From Lysobacteraceae bacterium (GTDB lineage Bacteria > Pseudomonadota > Gammaproteobacteria > Xanthomonadales > Rhodanobacteraceae): a DNA stretch of 9,152 nucleotides. Of the stretch, positions 5,003-9,152 are shown piece after piece. The DNA is taken from positions 1 through 9,152 of the forward strand of contig JAGWZT010000058.1 in NCBI GenBank assembly GCA_018971925.1. The letters run 5' to 3'. Within the stretch, counting starts at the first letter, position 1. Each line of letters begins with the position of its first letter. The notes beneath the pieces were generated by a model. The model was given only the letters and a program-made list of their open reading frames with translations, did not search any database and was not told the DNA's origin. The position numbers and the translations under genes were made by a program.

Positions 5003-6988
5003 TTACCCGAGGTGTTGTTTCATCCAGTCCACCCAGCGCCGGTACACATCGGTCTGCTGCACGATGTCACCGGGGAAATGGGTGTCCGCGGGATACGCCC
5101 AGAACTCCACCTTGACACCGTTGTCGCGCAACGCGTGATACCACTCGTAACTGTTCACCAGCGGCACGTTCGGATCGCCCACGTCGCCCATGATCAACGT
5201 CGGCGCCTTGACGTTGCGCGCGTACGTGATCGGCGATTGCTGGCGCCAGATGTCCCAACCCTGCGCGGTCCACGGCGTCGAGCCGAAGAAATACGTGTCG
5301 CCCATCTGGTAATACGCGATCGTGTAATCCATCACCCAGTCGGTCAGCGCGGCGCCGGACACGGCCGCTTTCCACACGCCGTAATGACCGGTCAGCCAGG
5401 TGGTCATGTAACCACCGTACGACCAGCCGGACACACCGATGCGATCCTTGTCGACGATGCCGAGTTTCTCGACGGCGGCCAAACCCGACATCACGTCCTT
5501 GCCGGGGCCTTCACCGGTGTCGCGATAGATCGCATGCTGGTACGCGTCGCCGAGATTGGTGCTGCCGCGATAGTTCGGCTGGAACACCAGGAACCCGGCC
5601 GCTGCCAACAACTGCGGCAACGGCGTGAACCGCACGGTGGACGCGCTCTCCGGACCACCGTGGATCGCCAGCACCAGCGGATAGGCCTTGCCCTTGCGGT
5701 AGCCCACCGGATAGGTCAAGACGCCGTCCGCGTCCATGCCGTCTTCACTCTTCCACTGCACCGACTCGGTACGGCCAAGGTCGAGGTTGTCCACGAAGGC
5801 GTTGACATCGGTCAGGCGACGCGGTTTCGCGTGTACCGAAGCCATCGCGTACAACTCGCCCGGATGCGTGGTGGTACTGCCGATGAAGGCAATCTCGCCA
5901 CCCTTCGACACACTCAATTCATTGCCGATCTCGATATCACCAAGATCGAGCACGCGGGCGGCTCCCTCCAGTGGCTGTTCCCACAGCACCGAGCGCGTGC
6001 CGAACTCGCCCTGCAACAGCAGCGCCTTGCCATCCGGCAGCCACGCGTACGCGTTGAAATTGCGCGCCAGCGTGGCGGTCGCATCGCGCGTCTCACCGTG
6101 GCCGCCCACGTACACCGCATTGCCATTGTTCTGGTCGCCGCCGCGCATGCGCAGGAACGCGAACTTGTCGCTGCCGGGCGCGTAGGCAAAGTCGTTCGCG
6201 CCCTGATCGCCAACCAGCGTAACGGGTTGGCTCTTGCCATCCGCCGCAACCTCCGCGATGACGGAACGGAATGACGGCCCCCAGTACGGACTCGGGAATT
6301 TGGTGAACACGATGGACTTGCCGTCGCGGCTCCACGCCAGTGGCGTCGCACCTTCCTGGTCGGTTTGCAGCGAATAGTCGCCCTGGGTCAACCGTGTCGG
6401 GGTGCCGCCGGTCGCCGCCACCACCCACAAATGCCATGGCGCGACCGCGTTGCGCAGAAGGAAGTTGCCATCGGTGACCTGGAACGCCTTGTCGTGGGCC
6501 TTGATGGCCTTTTCGTTGATCGGCGGATCCTGCGCGATGTAGGCGATGCGATCGCCGGCGGGGCTCCAGGTGAATTCGACCACTCCCTCCTTCGCGTCGG
6601 TGACGCGCTGGGCGTCCCCACCCGCGAGCGGCATCACGTAGATCTGGGACTGTTTGGTCTTGCCGTCCTTCGCGAGGAACGCGAGACGCGTGCCATCCGG
6701 CGACCAGCGCGGCGAAGACACGCCCTCACGGTCGTGCGTCAGCGCACGCTTCGCACCACTTGCCACGTCCACCACGTCGATCCGGGTATCGTGCTTGTCG
6801 GTTTTCCAGACCGGCGTGCTTGCAACAATGGCGACGGACTTCCCATCCGGCGAAAGTTGCGGATCGGAAAGTTTCACGAGCTTCTGCAGGTCGTCCAATC
6901 GGAACGGCACCGCTGCATGCGACACCACGGGAATCGCGACCAACAAGGCCGCCAGTGCGACCGGCCACCACGCTCGCAAACGCGTCAT
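5003..6988 (-). CDS. Secreted S9-family prolyl oligopeptidase-like serine peptidase
   Basis: The 661-residue enzyme probably hydrolyses oligopeptides in the periplasm or outside the cell. A signal peptide (basic MTRLR, hydrophobic core, cleavage after VVSHA at residue 25) precedes a beta-propeller with PD40-type repeats: DPQLSPDGKSVAIVA (42-56), SPRWSPDGTRLAFLA (92-106) and EFTWSPAGDRIAYIA (138-152). The C-terminal alpha/beta-hydrolase domain has HGGPE (443-447) and PNYRGS near the oxyanion site. Its catalytic triad is Ser523 in GWSYGGY, Asp605 in GDVGDPNVP and His637 in ADTHFPGD. The arrangement fits acylaminoacyl-peptidase or dipeptidyl-peptidase-type S9 enzymes, and exact specificity cannot be read. 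The ATG at 6988 has AGGGGA seven bases upstream. A longer open frame reaches 7180, but it would lose the signal peptide and overlap fadH. The gene is divergent from fadH and lies upstream of the two unknown genes on its strand. Confidence 0.92.
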   Translation of the reverse strand: MTRLRAWWPVALAALLVAIPVVSHAAVPFRLDDLQKLVKLSDPQLSPDGKSVAIVASTPVWKTDKHDTRIDVVDVASGAKRALTHDREGVSSPRWSPDGTRLAFLAKDGKTKQSQIYVMPLAGGDAQRVTDAKEGVVEFTWSPAGDRIAYIAQDPPINEKAIKAHDKAFQVTDGNFLLRNAVAPWHLWVVAATGGTPTRLTQGDYSLQTDQEGATPLAWSRDGKSIVFTKFPSPYWGPSFRSVIAEVAADGKSQPVTLVGDQGANDFAYAPGSDKFAFLRMRGGDQNNGNAVYVGGHGETRDATATLARNFNAYAWLPDGKALLLQGEFGTRSVLWEQPLEGAARVLDLGDIEIGNELSVSKGGEIAFIGSTTTHPGELYAMASVHAKPRRLTDVNAFVDNLDLGRTESVQWKSEDGMDADGVLTYPVGYRKGKAYPLVLAIHGGPESASTVRFTPLPQLLAAAGFLVFQPNYRGSTNLGDAYQHAIYRDTGEGPGKDVMSGLAAVEKLGIVDKDRIGVSGWSYGGYMTTWLTGHYGVWKAAVSGAALTDWVMDYTIAYYQMGDTYFFGSTPWTAQGWDIWRQQSPITYARNVKAPTLIMGDVGDPNVPLVNSYEWYHALRDNGVKVEFWAYPADTHFPGDIVQQTDVYRRWVDWMKQHLG

Positions 6989-7073
6989 GCCACTTCCCCT
7001 TGCCACCCTTGCGCCACGCCGGGCGCGACGGTGCCAGCTTAGCGCGCACTTGCCGGCATCGCAGGGGGGCGGC

Positions 7074-9116
7074 ATGCTCGCCGCAATGACCGACACACAT
7101 TCGTTCCCGCACTTGCTCGCGCCGCTGGATCTCGGCTTCTGCACGCTGCCCAACCGTGTGCTGATGGGTTCGATGCACACCGGCCTCGAGGATCATGCGC
7201 GCGACTTCGGCAAGCTCGCCGAATACTTCGCCGCGCGCACGCGGGGTGGTGTCGGCTTGATGGTGACGGGCGGTTTCTCGCCCAACATCACGGGTTGGCT
7301 GAAACCGTTTTCGAGCCGGTTGTCGTCGCGCTGGCAGGTTGCGCCGCACCGCCGCATCACCGAGGCCGTACACGCCGCAGGCGGCCGCATCTGCCTGCAG
7401 ATCCTGCATGCGGGGCGCTACGGCTTCCACCCGCTGTCGGTGGCGCCGTCCGCGATCAAGTCACCGATCACGCCATTCACGCCGCGCGCGCTGTCCGACG
7501 GCGGCGTCGAACGCGCCATCCGGGCGTTCGCGCGCTGCGCGAAGCTGGCCCAGGATGCCGGTTACGACGGCGTCGAGATCATGGGCAGCGAGGGCTACCT
7601 GATCAACCAGTTCCTCGCCGAGCGCAGCAACCAGCGCACGGACCGCTGGGGCGGATCGCCCGAAAACCGGATGCGCTTCCCGATCGAAATCGTGCGCCGC
7701 ACGCGCGCAGCGGTGGGCCGCGACTTCATCATCATCTACCGGCTGTCGATGCTGGACCTGGTGGACCGCGCGCAGGCATGGGACGAAATCGTTGCGCTGG
7801 CGCAGCGGGTCGAATCCGCCGGTGCCACGCTGATCAACACCGGCATCGGCTGGCACGAGGCGCGCGTGCCGACCATCGTCACCAGCGTGCCGCGCGCGGC
7901 GTTCACCTGGGTCACGCGGCGCATGAAGGAAAACCTGCGCATTCCGCTGATCACCACCAACCGCATCAACATGCCCGAGGTGGCGGAAGAGGTGTTGGCG
8001 CGCGGTGACGCCGACATGGTGTCGATGGCGCGCCCGTTCCTCGCCGACCCCGATTGGGTGGCGAAAGCGCGCACCGGACGCGCGTCGCTGATCAATCCCT
8101 GCATTGCCTGCAACCAGGCCTGCCTCGATCACGTGTTCGAAAACAAGCGTGCATCGTGCCTGATGAATCCGCGCGCATGCCACGAGACCGAACTCGTCGA
8201 TGTGCCGATCGCGCAGAAAAAACGCTTCGCGGTGATCGGCGCCGGACCCGCCGGACTCGCATGCGCGACCACCCTGGCGCAACGCGGCCACACCGTGACG
8301 TTGTACGAAGAGGCGAACGAGATCGGCGGTCAGTTCAATCTCGCCAAACGCATTCCGGGCAAGGAGGAATACGCCGAACCGATGCGCTACTGGGGCAACC
8401 TGCTGGATGAACTCGGCGTCGAGGTCCATCTCGGCACACGCGCCGACGCGGCGACCTTGCAAGCCGACAAGTTCGATGCCGTGATCGTCGCCACCGGTGT
8501 CACGCCGCGCGACCCGCACATCCCGGGACAGGATCACGCGATGGTGATGAGCTATCACGATGCCGTCATGGGAGGCCGCCCGCTCGGTCAACGCGTCGCG
8601 ATCATCGGCGCCGGCGGCATCGGCTTCGACGTCGCCGAATTCATGACGCAGGATGCTCCCTCACCCTCCACGGACATCGCGCGCTGGACGCGCGAATGGG
8701 GAGTCGACACCACGCTGGAACATCGCGGCGGTCTCGAAAACCCCGACGCGGAACCTTCGCCGCGCGAAGTATGGCTGCTGCAGCGCACCGCGGGCCGGCC
8801 GGGCAAACGCCTCAACAAGACCACGGGTTGGGTGCACCGCGCTGCCTTGAAGGCCAAGGGCGTGAAGATGCTCGGCGGCGTCACCTATGAAAAGATCGAC
8901 GACGCCGGTCTGCACATCACAATCGACGGCAAGCCGCAAACGCTCAGCGTGGACAACGTGGTCATCTGCGCCGGACAGGAATCCAATCGCACGCTCGCGG
9001 ATGAATTGATTGCGCTCGGCGTACCCGTCCATGTGGTCGGCGGCGCCGACGTCGCCACCGAACTCGACGCCAAGCGTGCGATCCATCAGGCCACGGAACT
9101 CGCGTCGCGCCTGTAG
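7074..9116 (+). CDS. fadH: 2,4-dienoyl-CoA reductase (NADPH) FadH
   Basis: FadH reduces 2,4-dienoyl-CoA to 3-enoyl-CoA with NADPH, so that unsaturated fatty acids can enter beta-oxidation. The 680-residue product matches E. coli FadH (672 aa) throughout, with a constant offset of nine residues. An N-terminal FMN TIM barrel of the Old Yellow Enzyme type begins APLDLGFCTLPNRVLMGSMH. The active-site Tyr175 (SEGYLIN) and His261 (GWHEAR) correspond to E. coli Tyr166 and His252. Cys343, Cys346, Cys350 and Cys362 are spaced as in the [4Fe-4S] ligands. The FAD site GAGPAG and the pyridine-nucleotide site GAGGIG follow. ATG 7074 was chosen because AGGGGGG ends four bases before it. ATG 7086 (676 aa, MTDTHSF) is the alternative and has poorer spacing. 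The gene stands alone, divergent from the S9 peptidase across 85 bp (6989-7073), where I see no clear promoter. Confidence 0.94.
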   Translation: MLAAMTDTHSFPHLLAPLDLGFCTLPNRVLMGSMHTGLEDHARDFGKLAEYFAARTRGGVGLMVTGGFSPNITGWLKPFSSRLSSRWQVAPHRRITEAVHAAGGRICLQILHAGRYGFHPLSVAPSAIKSPITPFTPRALSDGGVERAIRAFARCAKLAQDAGYDGVEIMGSEGYLINQFLAERSNQRTDRWGGSPENRMRFPIEIVRRTRAAVGRDFIIIYRLSMLDLVDRAQAWDEIVALAQRVESAGATLINTGIGWHEARVPTIVTSVPRAAFTWVTRRMKENLRIPLITTNRINMPEVAEEVLARGDADMVSMARPFLADPDWVAKARTGRASLINPCIACNQACLDHVFENKRASCLMNPRACHETELVDVPIAQKKRFAVIGAGPAGLACATTLAQRGHTVTLYEEANEIGGQFNLAKRIPGKEEYAEPMRYWGNLLDELGVEVHLGTRADAATLQADKFDAVIVATGVTPRDPHIPGQDHAMVMSYHDAVMGGRPLGQRVAIIGAGGIGFDVAEFMTQDAPSPSTDIARWTREWGVDTTLEHRGGLENPDAEPSPREVWLLQRTAGRPGKRLNKTTGWVHRAALKAKGVKMLGGVTYEKIDDAGLHITIDGKPQTLSVDNVVICAGQESNRTLADELIALGVPVHVVGGADVATELDAKRAIHQATELASRL

Positions 9117-9127
9117 CCGGCTTGAAC

Positions 9128-9152
9128 CGCGCTGCGCGCGCTCCCATAGAGT
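9128..9152 (-). repeat. Possible REP-like hairpin element, truncated by window end
   Basis: CGCGC (9128-9132) pairs with GCGCG (9136-9140) around a TGC loop, just after the fadH stop. On the minus strand the hairpin is preceded by ATGGGAGCG, which resembles the GGGAGCG heads of REP sequences common in pseudomonads and xanthomonads. There is no T-tract on either strand, so it is not an intrinsic terminator. Only one partial copy is visible. Confidence 0.3.

Noticed and set aside
6654..7073. Upstream extension of the fadH frame
   Set aside because: It lies antisense to the start of the S9 peptidase, including its signal peptide, and nothing in it resembles a FadH N-terminus.
7461..8591. 376-codon open frame on the minus strand inside fadH
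   Set aside because: It is antisense to conserved FadH motifs, including the Fe-S cysteines, and its His/Arg/Ala-rich composition marks it as a shadow.
1..9152. A defence, phage, CRISPR or mobile gene system
   Set aside because: Every sizeable open frame is either one of the six genes described or a shadow of one. No regularly spaced repeats, integrase, transposase or toxin-antitoxin pair is visible.

Overview
The window is GC-rich, densely coded DNA of a gammaproteobacterial type. The OmpA-like porin, PrpD and FadH look most like those of Xanthomonadales (perhaps Rhodanobacteraceae). That placement comes from recognising protein families by eye, not from a search. I see six protein genes, all chromosomal housekeeping or metabolic in character, and no integrase, transposase, phage gene, CRISPR array, tRNA or rRNA.

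Layout, left to right. (1) 1-809, minus: the N-terminal 269 residues of an OmpA-family outer-membrane protein, cut by the window edge, with a 5' UTR hairpin at 839-863. (2) 1001-2464, minus: prpD, 2-methylcitrate dehydratase, starting at GTG. (3) 2465-2787: a 323-bp divergent intergenic region that holds a 48-bp near-perfect palindrome, a sigma70-like promoter reading right, and a yybP-ykoY type (manganese) riboswitch. (4) 2788-3495, plus: a TerC/YjbE-family membrane protein, the probable target of that riboswitch. (5) 3510-4052 and 4085-4936, minus: a DUF924 protein and a multi-pass DUF6159-like membrane protein, with a secreted S9 prolyl-oligopeptidase-family peptidase (5003-6988, minus) just upstream of them. 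The three could be co-transcribed. (6) 7074-9116, plus: fadH, 2,4-dienoyl-CoA reductase, divergent from the peptidase across 85 bp. The last bases (9128-9152) look like the start of a REP-like hairpin.

Functional picture. PrpD dehydrates 2-methylcitrate in the propionyl-CoA oxidation route. FadH allows beta-oxidation of unsaturated fatty acids with even-numbered double bonds. Both fit fatty-acid catabolism, but they are about 4.6 kb apart on opposite strands and nothing shows that they are linked. The best-supported regulatory story is promoter, Mn2+ riboswitch, then TerC-family putative Mn exporter, a known pairing in bacteria. The most unexplained element is the palindrome, which covers the likely prpD promoter and ends five bases short of the terC -35 box. 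I found no clearly new multi-gene system.
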